NCBI RefSeq assembly: GCF_000002425.4
Contig: NC_037255.1
Location: 1,929,847-1,993,846 of the forward strand
Length of the DNA stretch: 64,000 nt
Source: Physcomitrium patens
Lineage: Eukaryota > Streptophyta > Bryopsida > Funariales > Funariaceae
Reading direction: 5' to 3'
Part shown: positions 1-17,152 of the stretch, piece after piece
How positions within the stretch are numbered: position 1 is the stretch's first letter
How the letters are laid out: every line of letters starts with the position of its first letter
The notes under the pieces: generated by a model
Told to the model about the DNA's origin: nothing
Databases searched by the model: none
The model's input: the letters and a program-made list of their open reading frames with translations, nothing else
Program-made: the position numbers and the translations under genes

Positions 1-115
1 GATTTACTAAACTATCTACGTGTGTATATCACATAGGTGATTAGTTCAACATTTTCTTTTCGCATGACACTGTTTTATCCTTTATCAATGCCGCCATTTG
101 TGGTTTTTGTGCCAG

Positions 116-4280
<4,165 letters not shown>

Positions 4281-5518
4281 GGGTTTCTCCAGACCAAGAA
4301 TAGTGTGCGACTTTTCGCAGTATGCAGATGGTGCAGAATGTATTTTGTGCGTCTGGGAACATATAACTAGGAGAGCATTTGTATCCCTTTACTAAATAAG
4401 AGGCAGGATCTAGTTGTGTGCAGATTAGCTTTAGACATTCGCAGCTGTTGCATCCACAACTTCATTTGATATATTTTTGTGTGTAGTTTAGTCCCTCTTT
4501 CACTGTGAAAAAGGTTCTGTTTGCTTACAGTTACATTCTTTCTGTTTCAGTAAAAGCCTGCTTCCGGGTGCAACGGTACCCCGTCCCCGATTATGAGGAA
4601 TCTTGTGATCTCATAAATTTCTGGCATAAACGGTTTTTTTGATTGTGTAATACCACCGGAACCGGTCTTATGAGGAGCTTCAAAGGTGTTATCTGAAATC
4701 CGACGGAGTGCTATTTCTGAACTACGCTTTCTCATGTGTCCTTGAGAAGTGTTTGAATCCATGCTCTTTGAAATAGGGATTGCTCTAATTTATTGTTGTT
4801 GCGGTGGCACAATTTTTAGATGATAAACACGTCGTTATATTTGGAGTTTGTTGTGTAGTCCATAACAACTTCCAGATGATGCACACGCTTTTAGACATTA
4901 GTATTCATGGTAGTTCCACAATAAGTGATAATTTTCTATTATTCAATGGTCAATTAGTAAAGTCAGCAGGATTATTCGCTACCTGAGCTTGGAATTTGTT
5001 AGAGGTTCGGAACGACTGCTAGTCCAAGATTCTTCTTACCCTGATGAGCAACTTCAGCTATATTCTGGAATTTTAATTAAGATTTTCTTGGTCTATTAAA
5101 GTTTATTTGATCAGCAAACTCATTTGTGGTGATTGTTTCTACGTGCTCTAGGAATTCCTTGGCAAGCTTTTCTGTCTGGAAACAAATGGAATAGAGTTAC
5201 ATTCAGTCGCATTTGTAGAATAAAGTCTTGCTCATCTATGTATGTCACTTTGACTTATACATCTATAATATCTTTTTGTCATATCTCGGATTTGACAAAA
5301 GTTGATTTAGTTTTAATAATTTCAAAATTAGTGATTATATGGTGTAGTTTAAAAACTATTAACAATATGGAATATTTTTTTAAAAGAAACAATCATGTGA
5401 TTTAGATAGATAGATAGTGAGAGAATTGTTATTGCTACATCATTAATTGATATTAATGCATCCCACATGATATTATAGACAATTATCAAATAATATGCTT
5501 TGTTTTTTTTGTGCATTT
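4281..5518. other. 3'UTR and downstream intergenic DNA of the malic enzyme gene
   Basis: The first few hundred bases after the TAG are the likely 3'UTR. The rest shows no exon-like or RNA-like structure. A short (GATA)n tract, four units, lies near 5405. Base composition becomes steadily more AT-rich toward the right, marking the edge of the transposon-rich zone. Confidence 0.6.
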
Positions 5519-5701
5519 TTACCTTTCTTTGCTTTCAAAAATAAATTGGCTAATGTTCTCTACTTGCTCATCAATTACAGCTTGACTTCTATTTTGGCCT
5601 TCTTCCATTTGTGAGCTATTCATCTTCAAACTAATAGAACAAGTACAAGCATTGTGTCCAACTTGATCACATTTTCTACATTTTTTTTTGTCTAACCTCA
5701 C
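5519..5701 (-). pseudogene. Relic reading frame with a CCHC zinc knuckle
   Basis: A 60-codon stretch contains CRKCDQVGHNACTC, a C-X2-C-X4-H-X4-C zinc knuckle, preceded by lysines and followed by a polar glutamine- and serine-rich tail. Such knuckles occur in retrotransposon Gag and near the C terminus of some MULE/FAR1-type transposases. The reading just upstream on the same strand is open only in short pieces, so the parent protein cannot be named. It lies at the outer edge of one arm of an inverted repeat and is most likely a transposon relic rather than a working gene. Confidence 0.4.
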
Positions 5702-6060
5702 AACCCTCTACAACCTCAAATATAAAAGGATCTCATTACATAGATGATGCTTGTATATGGTTCAAAACTCCACAAAGATGTCCTCTTGGTTGCTAAGGGA
5801 TCAAATTATTTGGAGTACAAAAGCATTGTAATGCTAGTTGGATTAGTATTTTTTGTATGGCAATCTGTTGATCTAAATCTAAATTAGTATATATGTATTA
5901 ACAAGCAATGTGAAAATTGAAGTGATTACAAGATGTTGATTTATCAAAAAAAGAAGAGAAATTAGCAAAGGAGGCAGAGAATCAAAATGCTATTAAAGAT
6001 GGAAGTTATTAATGTGCAATATACCATCTCTTACAAGATGAATCAATATTATATGCTTAA
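5690..6060. repeat. Left arm of a long inverted repeat (partner near 10.10-10.44 kb)
   Basis: The reverse complement of this stretch follows the plus strand near 10.10-10.44 kb with many shared words, for example GAACCATATACAA followed by CATCATCTAT, an ACAATGCTTTTGT run, AATCACTTCAATT, and TCAATTTCTCTTCTTT or its close variant. The arms differ at perhaps a quarter of positions and are about 4 kb apart. Similarity fades inside 6.06 kb and outside 5.69 kb. It could be old long terminal inverted repeats of a DNA transposon or two copies of one element in opposite orientation. Confidence 0.55.
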
Positions 6061-6779
6061 AAGGCATTTCAAATGAGGCAATAAAATGTCTAAAACATAT
6101 CTCTTGTAGTCTTGTTCTCTTGAATTGAAAGGTATGGACCTTTAACAATACAAAATGTAATACCTTCTTCACTAGTAGATTATAAAATTACTTACCAATA
6201 TCCAACCAAAGTTACATCTTTTTATATCCAATCTTTGCCTTTGATTCTCTCTTCTAGTGATTAAGATATATGATGATCCAATGATGAATAGTATAAAAAT
6301 CAAGTGAAGATACTTGAAGCCATTGTCTCAATGTTAAGTGACCACTTTCTATGCGAGAGGTGATGATGTTGCCAAAGTGGAAATATTAAGAGGATCAAGA
6401 TGGAACAAAGTGTTTCTTGAAAAATACTCAAGTTGTGAAAATATAACTGATAACATTCAAGTGACTAACTTCATATTTTGTCTTGAATCTTTTAATGCTT
6501 TTGTAAAAAGGTTCTATTGTATAATTCTTTTGACTTGGTTTAGCTATTGGTGAAAGATTATTCATTTTTCATGTCAGAAGTTGCATTTATTATATGCAAA
6601 AATATTCTCATTAATATGTAACACTCAAAGTAGATTTGTAGATGAACGAAAAACAATTTGCAATGGAGATATGAATACAAGTTTGGAGCTAGTCACAAAG
6701 GTCTTTGACATGATTCCATCAACAAAAAGTTTTTGTACTCATTTAAGAATCCAAAAGTAATTTGATTCTTTTTCTTTTA

Positions 6780-6811
<32 letters not shown>

Positions 6812-8458
6812 AGAAGAAAATATAAAGCTTAGTGATGTCATACCTACAAAATGTAGCAAGAGCATACAAAATATGTTGGTCTTATAGGTACAATCTAATA
6901 AGAAAACATAATGATAGTTGTAAGTCAAGCAAATCAAAGATGGATATGCAAAGAAGAAATGTGTCAAGGAATTTGATAAGATATTGCATATGTAGTCAAA
7001 TTGATAGTAAGAGGCTTGCATTGTATTAAAGAGCACAACAGTGGAATTATGGCCTTATTGTCTCTCACACCACATAGTTGCACATTCAATATACATATTT
7101 GTTAAAATATCTAGTATATTGACATTTTCCTATTTAATAGAGGATAACATTGTAATTCACTTCGTTCTTGCAAGAAGAAGATTCTAAATATTTTATCATA
7201 CTATAATTACCTAGAATATATAAAAAGTTAAAAATAAAATAAAATATAATACATTCATGTCTTAATGTATGTTAGAATGGTTAATAAATTAATTTAAAGA
7301 GAGTTGATATATGAAACTTTATTTTGGTTTATTATTTTATCATTTTTTTAAAATTTGATAATAGCATCTAAATTATATGGAACCTAGATATTAAATATTA
7401 AGCCTTGAGAAGAGGTTTGAATCCTAAAAGTGAAAAAATTAAATTACTATGAAATTAATTTGGAAGAACAAAAACAAGGCATAGAAGGATGAAGATAAGA
7501 AATGGATGTTTGCATTCCTATTCATTAATCGTCATGTCTAACAAGCTTTAAACATATTTTTTGCAAGCATATTAGAATTATGAACAACTTCAAAAGGGAA
7601 ATTTGACAAAAAATAGAGAGATTATAAAGCTTAGGTTTTGGACTACAATTTACTTATAAAATTGATAGAATTTGGAATCGGAGTAAAGAAGATATAGTTT
7701 TTTGAAGTTTAAATATGGATTTCAGACATATTTTTATTTTTTTAAGAATGTAAAGAGTTTTTAAAAATAATTTTGTGATTTTAAGAATTTTTGGAAAGGT
7801 AATTTTAAGTTCTATGTCTTATATAGAAGAATTTTTATATTTGGAATTCAAATAAATGAGATATAGCAAGTTGAAAGCAATGCATCTAAATTTAAGGCAA
7901 TAAAGAAACCATTTTATTTATAGTGATGGTTTGAGCCATATTTTTAACTTTTAAATAAAATTTTGGCACAAAATTTTTTAAAATATAAATTATTATATTA
8001 AAAAACTACATACCAAATTTTGTGGTGTTTGAAAACGTGGTGTTTGAAACCATTGTTAGGATTTTGGTGATATTTCAAGATTGGCAATAAATCTATAACT
8101 AAAATTTATTTTGATAGTTTTTAATACTATATTAGTATTTTTTGTAAGTTTTGAGTCTATTTAGATGGTCCAATTAAGAAATGTAAGTTATTAAGGTTTA
8201 GAAAAAATCTCCTTCAAAGATAAATAAGCATTTAAAATATTTTATCATATTTTGGATATTCTTATACACTGATAACTTATGTATCTAATGTAATTGCTCC
8301 TATAAGAAAAAAATTTATATAATTAAGAATTTTTTTCCTATCTTAAAATTTGATTGAATAAGTAATGACAATCAAAAGCTAAAGGCTTTCTTGATGCAAA
8401 TTCTTTCTACCTCAACAAAGCATGTACATATAAGGATTGAGGTAGTATATTGTAGCAT

Positions 8459-8460
<2 letters not shown>

Positions 8461-8501
<41 letters not shown>
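8461..8501. repeat. (AT)n microsatellite
   Basis: About 20 uninterrupted AT units directly visible, embedded in AT-rich repeat relics. Confidence 0.95.
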
Positions 8502-8504
<3 letters not shown>

Positions 8505-9621
8505 TGTTTATAGATAGTTGTGTATATTGATGTTTATTGAAAACAATCACTTCTTTGATGTTTTATCATATGATACAATAGTTTCAAAAAACCATTGATT
8601 GGGCATATATATTCATATTATGTATTGGATATGGTTTTATTAACATGTTATTCTTCTTGTTACATTTGCATCAAATTTTTTTGTTTTCTAATAATCATTG
8701 TAAATAAGAGATTTTTATATCTTTGAAAAAGATGGTAGCAACTACCTATTCTTCAAACCTTCAAAAAATTGAGTTATTGTCTTGGGCATTGTCTTTGGTC
8801 CTAACATATATCTTTAATCTTAAACCTCTAAAATTCAAATCTATAACCAAATCTAATTGTTTTAATTAGATTTGATAGAAATTTGTATATACAATCACTT
8901 GATTTATAAAACGTGTCTATTAATTTAATCCAAAAATATCCATACAATACAAGATGTAACAATATAGGATTTTATCTCTTTCAATATAATGGATTCTAAT
9001 ACCAAATTTATATTAATAGGAATAATATATATTGGCCTTAAATTGGCCTCTCAAGCTTTTTTTGGCCCATATAATTCTATCTTTGATCTTATACATCCTC
9101 CTACAACTTTCTAACAAGAACAAGAGTACAAACAACACCAACAACATACTTAAGAGTCAAAGAAGAGAGAAAATTGAAAGTCCTTAAAATCCACCCAAAT
9201 CCTAGTTGCTATCCTAATTCTAATATTTTTTCTAACTAGATCTTCATCATTTTTGATCTTTATCTATCTTAATTTTCATCTATTTAAATCTTTATCCATT
9301 TTAGTTTTTATCCAATTAGTCAAATATTATTATTATAATTTGTATAGTAACTATCTAAGATCTATCTTTAGACTGAAATTTTTACTAGTATAAGTTATTG
9401 GTCCACTAAATATCAGATTAAGAATCACTTGACAATGATGTAGCCATGAAAAAAAGAAAATTGTTGAATATTAGTGATGAGATCTTTGAGTGAGTTGTTT
9501 TGGCTATCAAGAAGAAGATCCATATTGCAATGTAATTCTACACATTTGCTTCTTGTTATTAGATTATCTCTTGTTCTCTCTTGCTTGTTTTTTCTCTATC
9601 TTTCTTACTTATTTTAGTTTT

Positions 9622-9623
<2 letters not shown>

Positions 9624-9653
<30 letters not shown>
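9624..9653. repeat. Poly(T) tract, 30 bases
   Basis: An uninterrupted run of T, followed by a longer T-rich stretch to about 9760. It could be the tail of a retroposed sequence on the minus strand, but no target duplication was identified. Confidence 0.9.
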
Positions 9654-10099
9654 CATTCATTCTACTATCTTCTATCTTATTTTTTCTTCAATTTTTTAGA
9701 TTATTTTTTTTTTCATTAATTAGCTTTTTCTTTATTTCTTTTTTTAGCTTATTCTTATTCTCTCACCTTTTTAATGCCTTTTTTAACCATGGGCTTAAAC
9801 TCAATAATAACAACATTATTTTTTGCCATTAAACAATAAAAAAATTACACTATCCAAGAAAAGTTCTTTCTTTGTACTAAACATGTCTCAATTTTATATT
9901 CTTTTTTGCAAGGTGAGGCTTGGATACAAGAACTTTTTTCTTTTCCAATTACATCTTGATTTAAAGAATAAGCAAGAATATCCAAAGCATTTTCTTCAAG
10001 TTGTGTAAATTTTTATATAATAAAAATTTTACTATGTCTTTAGTTGAATTTTAAGTTCTCTTATTTTATTATATTATTGGAGAGAAAACAAAAAAGAAG

Positions 10100-10440
10100 A
10101 GACGAAGGATCAAGGTGACAATAGCACCTGAATGATACCTTAATCTTTTGCATCCTTCATCAATTTCTCTTCTTTCTTTGAGAAACAAAGTACCTACAAT
10201 CACTTCAATTCTCATATTCCTTCTTCACACTTATTTTAGTTTGGATCTAAATCAAAAAATTACAAGAAAAATATTGATTTAATTATCATCACAATGCTTT
10301 TGTGCTCCAAATTATTTGATCTTTCCATGACCAAGAAGATATCTTTTTGAAACTTTGAACCATATACAAACATCATCTATACAATAGAATTGTTTGTTGT
10401 TTGAGATTGTAAAAGATTATAAGATTAAATAGAAAAAATA
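10100..10440. repeat. Right arm of the long inverted repeat
   Basis: Partner of the arm near 5.69-6.06 kb in opposite orientation. The best-preserved part is about 10.19-10.42 kb, carrying the same GAACCATATACAA and ACAATGCTTTTGTGCTCCAA words. Confidence 0.55.
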
Positions 10441-10563
10441 TAAGAATTTCCTATATTTCTACCATATACCCCCATGTTTTTTGCTATTGCTATTACAAGC
10501 TGCCTTCACATTGCAAAAATCTACTTTTTGAGGTCCAACATCAAACCTTGCTCCTATGTTTAG

Positions 10564-10619
10564 GAGCCGTTTGAGTTACCTTGATCCAAATATTAGGCCT
10601 CTGTCATCACAAACGGCTC
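10564..10619. repeat. Small hairpin, 10-bp perfect stem
   Basis: GAGCCGTTTG at 10564-10573 and its exact complement CAAACGGCTC at 10610-10619 flank a loop of 36 bases. The stem is GC-rich compared with its surroundings. No RNA family is recognised. Confidence 0.6.
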
Positions 10620-10632
10620 TTGTGAACCAAAT

Positions 10633-10895
10633 TGTTGCAATAAGATAATTGCATCATGCTTCAAAGATTGAAGAGATTAAAATTTATTTAATCAAGAGAA
10701 GTATGATATACCATGAATCAAATTTATTATTATTAATATTATATTCCAAATATAAGCATATAATTTAAAGAGCCAATCACATGGCTTTAGTACTTTATCA
10801 ATAGAGGATAAAAAGAATAGAATAAGGAATGAATTTCACCACCTTCCCTCAAGGACTACTTCGGGTAGAAATCCTAAGAAAGTTGAATTCATTTT
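10633..10895 (-). mobile_element. Copia-type LTR relic, same family as the one near 44.87 kb
   Basis: Starting TGTTGCAAT and containing ATTGCATCATGCTTCAAAGA, this stretch follows 44874-45150 in the same orientation, with recognisable similarity to about 10.89 kb. The upstream side lacks a clear tRNA-complementary site. No coding part of this copy was recognised nearby, so it may be a solo LTR or a strongly decayed element. Confidence 0.55.
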
Positions 10896-12477
10896 TTTTA
10901 TTATTATTTTTTTTAATTTATTATTTTAGACAGCGCCTTTGTCAAATCATGTGTATACGGTCTTTGCAATTATGTACGGTCTTTACACATTAGTGTATAT
11001 GTCCTTTGTAATATCATTACTTGAGTTTTTTCTAGTATTGTTTTAATATTTTTAGGTTTCTTTTTATTTTTTATTTGATAATGTCTTGTGCAAGTTGATA
11101 GTCTATTGCTAATATTGTAAAATATAATACTTGCCTTAAAAAAGTTTTGTACAATCCTTATTAGCACAATCAAGGTAATACTCATTCATCAACGTATGGA
11201 ATTGCCACGCCATTTTTAACAAAATAAGAAAAGTTTTAAAATCCTATTTTGAATGAAAAAAATATCAAATTTGAATTAGATTTTGAAATCTTTATTTTGT
11301 GAAGACCTAATTGTATCAATTCTATAAATAAGAAGATTCTAAAATTGAAAATCCTAGAGAAATCTAAAATTAAGAAATCTCAATTTTTTTTAAATCTTAA
11401 CTTTAAAAAATATTGTTTTAAAATTTTAAATATAGAATATTTAAATATATAAATCTAAATATATAAAAATCTAAATATAAAAATATTAAATAGTTTTGAA
11501 ATTCTAAACAGTTCTAATAATTTTATTTAGTTTTGAAAATCTTAATCAATTTTATAAATTTTAATAACTTTTATAAATCCTAATTGATTCTATAAATTCT
11601 AATTTGTTTAGAAATCCTAATTTATCTAAAAGCCCTAATTTTTGAAGAAGCCCTAAAGTATAAAATTTCTAATGACTAATATTCTATTAGATGATCTAAA
11701 TGTGAACATGAAAAAGATTGTATTTACTAAAAGATATTGTTGACAAAAAGAAAATTTTTCTTTTGGACAAAAAATATTTTAAGTCATGTATTGATTTTTG
11801 TGATTAATACATGGCTTTAGAGAATAAAATCAAAAATTATTATGAAATAAGAAAAAGATTTGTCCCTAGGATTTATAATAGTTGGACTAATTGTGCAAAA
11901 GTAGTAAAAAGATATTTTAGAGTAGAGTTTAAAAGATTTAGGAATAATAGAGATGTATTAGAATTTATAGATGTTATTCATATAGATATATATATATATA
12001 TACATATATATTCTAAATTGATTATTTCTCTAATGAAGTAATAATACACTTTATTATGTTTTATTCTTACATAGAATATAAGATTATTGGCAAGCATGAT
12101 TGTTGATTAGTTGTCACAAAATAAAGTGAGATTGGATTGAAATTTTGACATAAGGTTTTTATTATTGTTGTTGAATGAAAGCATAGAAGATGATAAATGT
12201 ATGGCTCCAATTTTGATAAGTAAACATTGTCATGATATAATATGGCTAATAGGTAAAAAAGATGAAGAAATTATTATATTATAGAAGATCTTATTTCAAA
12301 TATTATAGCAAATTATCTTAGAAGATAGAAAATAGTCCAAAAGAAAGTAAAATTAAAGATGTAAATACTACCCTTTTGCACAGTAGGCTTTTATTTACTT
12401 TATAAGGCCATAAATAAGATAAAATAACGTAGACTAGAAAAATAAATGATATAAACATATATAAGAGGAAGTTAGGA
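10896..12477. other. AT-rich decayed repeat DNA
   Basis: No gene seen. Between about 11240 and 11660 short TAAATCTAAAT, AAATCCTAA and AAGCCCTAA words recur, resembling the composition of the old LTR-like sequences near 33 and 43.5 kb, so this may be a further weathered copy. A (TA)n tract lies near 11986-12010. Confidence 0.5.
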
Positions 12478-13533
12478 GTTGTATACAAACGATTGTAAGA
12501 ATATACCATAAATCTATATGGATGTCCTTCGACTGCTCGTCGAAATCTTTTTTGCCCCAGCCGGTAGGTCTCTAGATGTTACAGAGAACCCCAAACAACT
12601 CGATCTGCTAATCTTCGATACCGCTTTATACTCACGACCTTGTATCCACTGACTATCTTGTTAGATTAACCCAATAAATTTCATTCACTCCCATACTCAA
12701 TCCTATAGACACCCTTTTAATTCTTCAATCACAGACGTAACTTCGATTTCACAAAACAGTCAAGAGTAATCACACCCACTTCATTAAAATTCCGATTCAC
12801 TAGTACAACATATCGACTATTCAGCAACGATTGCCTCAGTCTTTCCAAAATCCTATGAAAAAAAATCCCAATTCTTTGTCTTTTTTCCTCGCCCAAAGCA
12901 TGAAGCTCTCTCTCTGACCTTTCAAACCCTTATTCTCTCCTCTTTCAAATCCTAGCCTCTGAATTTCTTCAATCTTCCATCTTGGATCCAAAATTGGCTC
13001 CATCGTCAGAGCTTTCTCCTCCATTTTTACCTTTAAGAGATCTTTTTACCAAAAGGACATTCCCAGAACGACCCAAAGGACAAAATAGCCTGAAACAGAA
13101 TCGAAGCCCAGTAATCGAGACCACATTGAGTCGCCCGGCCAATTCAGGTCTCATATTGGCTAAGAGGCCCATAGTAAGACTTGGATGTTCCCGTAATTGG
13201 ACCGCATTGAGTTGCCCGACCAAATCAGGTCTCATATTGGATAAGAGGCCCGTAATAGGACCTGGATTGGATGTCTTGAAATTGGATCCAATTGGCTCTT
13301 CGACCAGGCTCACCCGTCATTGAATTGGTCCTTTTTCTTTCTACTGACTCCCGTTATTGGAATCAAATGGAGCATTTCATTATGCTTCGGCTGACTGTAA
13401 CGGGGTGACTGAACTTGGCCTCTCAGTATTTGCACTGGAATTGGTCGTTGCTCCCAATATTCGAGGTAACTGAACATTAATAAAATTCCCCTTTCTTTAT
13501 ATTTTTACAGTATACTCATGTTACAATACGACA
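12478..13533 (-). repeat. LTR of fossil A (downstream LTR in element sense)
   Basis: Parallel to 17260-18315 over most of its length. The inner border is marked by the element's TGTCGTATTGTA start read on the minus strand, next to a purine-rich polypurine tract at about 13534-13546. It contains two direct copies of an internal unit of about 80 bp, around 13125-13270. Confidence 0.85.
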
Positions 13534-13595
13534 TCCACCCCCTCTAAACTTGTGCATCCTCCGGTATGCACCAATTTATCGAATTGCTGTTTGAT

Positions 13596-14819
13596 TTAGA
13601 ATATATTCTCTACGTCTTTGTCCAGTTCGTCTTCGTTACTTTCATTATCCAAATCACTTTCATCTTCTTGCTGCAGAATCTCTATACCTTCATTAAGATC
13701 TTTCATATTCATCTCCGCGTGTCTTCGTTTAAATATTTTTACTCGCTTTCCTGCAATTGATATTTTCAATTTTGTACCATCTAACTCCCGTAATGAGTAA
13801 GTCGCATTATTGTGAATAGTTGTTACTACATATGGTCTAAACCAACGTTTTGAAAATTTCCGCAAAGTACTATGTTGATTATTCAGACTATTGTCATAAA
13901 CAAGTACCCAGTCACTTTCCTCGATTGCTTTAGGTCTCAATCGATGTTGCTTATCGAATTGCGCTTTGTTTTGTAACCTTGCTCTTTTTAACCTTTCCAA
14001 TGCTATTTGCACATCTTCTAATCTTTGCTCCAATTGTCGAATCCTAACAATCAGAAGTTCTTCTCTTGTCAATCCATCTTCCCATGGTAGCATACTCCAA
14101 GTAAGTATCTTTTCTTCAATCGACATAATTGGTTTTCGACCTGTCATAAGTTCTACTGGCATATATCTTGTCACTGAACTATGTATTGTTCGATCAGCCC
14201 ATAATGCAAATGACAAAAGCTGTGGCCACTCTTTAACTTTCCCATTACAAGCTTTAACTAATGCTTTCACAATCGGTGGGTAACCACGTTCGCTTTTTGT
14301 ATTCCCTTCCAGATTATAAGCAGTAGTTAGTGATAGTTTAACTCCACATCTTTCAAAGAACTTACGAGCTTTTTGTGCATTTAATTCTCCACAATCTGCA
14401 GTGATTTTTCCTACGCATCCGTAGCGGCAAATGACATCTTCAAGCAAAAACCTACACATCCCCTCTGTAGATTTTATCCTCAGTGCTCTTCCTTCCACTT
14501 GATTTGATAAATCTTCAAGAGCTAAAACCAAATATCTCATTTGCCATAACCCAACTGGCATAATAACCAAATCAACAACCCATTTAAAATGAATAGCCAT
14601 AGGATACGTAGGATGAAGACCATCTCGATGTCGGATATTAGAATACAATTGACAGATTTCACATGACTCTACAAATGAGAGCACATCTCGATACATATTT
14701 TTCCACCAATATCGTTCCTTGAGTTTAGCAAAAGTAGCCCAGATTCTTCTATGCCCTGCCCATGAACTATCATGAAACTCTTTTAATAATTTTAGTTTTT
14801 CTTCCTTTTTGCCTATCAC
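13596..14819 (-). mobile_element. Fossil A: integrase region
   Basis: Shows an H2C2 zinc-binding segment (HDSSWAGHRR ... CEICQ) followed by a retroviral-type integrase core and an acidic C-terminal tail without a chromodomain. It is nearly the same as the corresponding part of element B. Confidence 0.85.
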
Positions 14820-15098
14820 TCATTGTGGCATCCCAATTCCTTTCTTCGGTCTCTTCCATAAGAATCCATCTCGAAGCAAAAATCCATATGTTTTTTTTCT
14901 TATTTGTTTAAATTTTTCTGTAGATCAATTCTCCTGCTTAGTCAAGGTATTCAAGTAATGACCAATATTCAATAATTCTCCTTCATAAGATTCTTCAAGA
15001 AATAGCTTGTCTTCTCTGTTGAGATTTGATATTGAATAGAATTTCAATCCAAAGTCATCAATGTCTTCAACCATTTCGTCCTCCCTCTCGTATCTTAC

Positions 15099-15797
15099 TC
15101 AAGATAGCATGTCTGCTACTAAATTTTCTTTCCCAGTAACATGCTTAAATTCTAGATTTAGTGACTTAATATAAGCAATCCATCTCAACATTGCAATATC
15201 TGGCGTTGAACAATTAGTAATCATTCCAAGCAATGGCAAGCAAACGGTTTCAATTACTACTACTGCCCCAATCAAATAGTCCTTTTCAGCTTTTATAGTC
15301 GAAAGAACTCTCCAAAGTTCTCTTTTGACTTGCAAATATGCACACTGACAAATACTTAAAACTTTAGCTCCCAATCGAATTGCAAATCTATTTACACTTG
15401 AATCATCTTGACCCACAGTCCATCCAATGGCAATTGGACTAGCGTCCACAGTAAGAATCACTGGTCTATTGCACTTATAATCAACCTTCCATAATATTGG
15501 AGGTGACATCAATAATTTCTTCAATCTTTGCATTGCCTGAATATGCCTTTCTTCCCATTTAAATCGGTAACCCTTGTGTAACAGTTCATATAATGGATCC
15601 GCTATGTGAGCAAAATGAGGGATCCAGATTCGATAAAATACACATGCACCAAAAAACCTGCGAACCTCTGTTAAAGAATCACAATCCTCTTTCATCCTTC
15701 CAATTACATCAACTTTAATCGGATCTGGTTTTCTTCCGTAAGATCCACATAAATGTCTAACAATCACAACCTCTCGTGCTCCAAATACGGACTTCAT
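15099..15797 (-). mobile_element. Fossil A: reverse transcriptase thumb and RNase H region
   Basis: Contains RRFFGACVFYRIWIPHFA, the end of a Ty3/Gypsy reverse transcriptase, and the RNase H start ILTVDASPIAIGWT, closely matching element B. Confidence 0.85.
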
Positions 15798-16057
15798 ACC
15801 CGATAATGTAAGATGAACTTCTCCAAGCCGAGTTAAAATCTTTTCACAATCTTGTATATGATCAACAACATATTTGCGACACCCCTTCGTATCTAAAGTT
15901 TCATCCTTGTCTCCTTCTCTGCACCCTAACTTGCACTTTCTCGTGCTGCTGTTTCATGCTCTTTTAAGTAATCTTGAACCAATGCTTTCATTCTTCCCTT
16001 GCCAAAATTGGTTTGAAGAAGATCCTCCCTATCTTTTAATGCTATCTTCCCATCTTT

Positions 16058-17080
16058 CTAGCAAATAATTCCTTGCCGTATCATATTATTAAATTCATTG
16101 CAATCTTTCCTAGTGTGTGAAGCGTCATCACACCAAATGCATCTTTGTACATATCCTTGTTTTAAAACATTCTTCAAATTATTTGTAGAAGTATTCTCTT
16201 CAAGTATTGCCAATTTGATTTGAAGATCTCGCATTCCTCGTATAATTTCTTCCATCCCCATATCTACCTTCATTGATAAGGATGTCGAAGGTTGAACTGT
16301 AGGCATTGTTGGTGGTGTTGTACGTACTAGAGCTTTCGGTGCTTGTACTGTTTTCGAAATATTACTCCTATCCTTTCTCCTTTTTCTTTTTGTAAGCAAT
16401 CCCACCGCATCTTCAATATTCTTCCACTTTGTTGTCAATCCTTCATCTTCTTCTTTGTCTTCAAGAAGGAGTTCTAATTTCCCTTGCAATTCTCCATCAG
16501 CAGCTTGAAGAAATAGATCAACTTTGTTCGGCTCCAATGTCAATTTTTCTACCTTTGACAATTGAGAGTACTGCCTCTCAAATTCCCATAGTAGCTCTGT
16601 TGCTTGCAAATTCTTATTAGGCCATTCAATCCATTCCAAAAACAACTTCTTAGTAACCCAATCAACATCTTCTAAGAAATATTCGTCTTTCAATGCATGT
16701 GAAAAAACCTCCCATGAATTCCCATAACGATTCGTAATCGATGTAATATGGTCTCTTATCTCCGGTATCGTGGCAAGTCCAAATAATTCAACCATTTTCT
16801 TCTCAAAAATCCGATTTAATTCCATTTCACAAACATAACATCTTAAATACCTTGAAATATTCCTTCCATCAAATTGATCAATTTTATTGACCACTGCTTG
16901 CAATGCTTTGGTTGCCAAAGCTTCCTTTCGATCATTGCTTTGCTGTTGCTGCATTAATAATGAGAAGGCTTGAAACATACTAGCAATAGACGGATCCATG
17001 TGCATACCTTGTCCTTTAGAAGAACCCCCACCAAAAACTCCTCCCAAAGATCCTTCAAATTTTTTATTTTCGTTCTCCAT
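16058..17080 (-). mobile_element. Fossil A: Gag region with CCHC knuckle
   Basis: A Gag-like protein whose N terminus is rich in glycine and glutamine, with a CIWCDDASHTRKDC zinc knuckle near its end. It is strongly similar to the Gag of element B, and its ATG lies just inside the LTR and primer-binding region. Confidence 0.85.
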
Positions 17081-17152
17081 AAAAATAAAAATAAAATCAA
17101 ACGAAATCCAATATCTTCCACCTCAAGCTTTCACGTGAGGTTCACTACTTTA

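Larger units (their letters stand above)
6061..10099. other. AT-rich gene-free DNA between the inverted-repeat arms
   Basis: No conserved protein or RNA gene is seen on either strand. The open stretches are short, with compositions driven by AT richness. Low-complexity tracts stand out: A/AAG-rich near 6775-6822, (AT)n at 8461-8501 and a 30-T run at 9624-9653. The segment is probably decayed repeat DNA. Confidence 0.6.

Noticed and set aside
5519-5701. A host zinc-knuckle gene
   Set aside because: The surrounding reading is broken up, AT-rich and overlaps an inverted repeat. A transposon relic is the better reading.
9490-9832. Open frames rich in Phe and Leu
   Set aside because: They are translations of a poly(T) and T-rich low-complexity tract.
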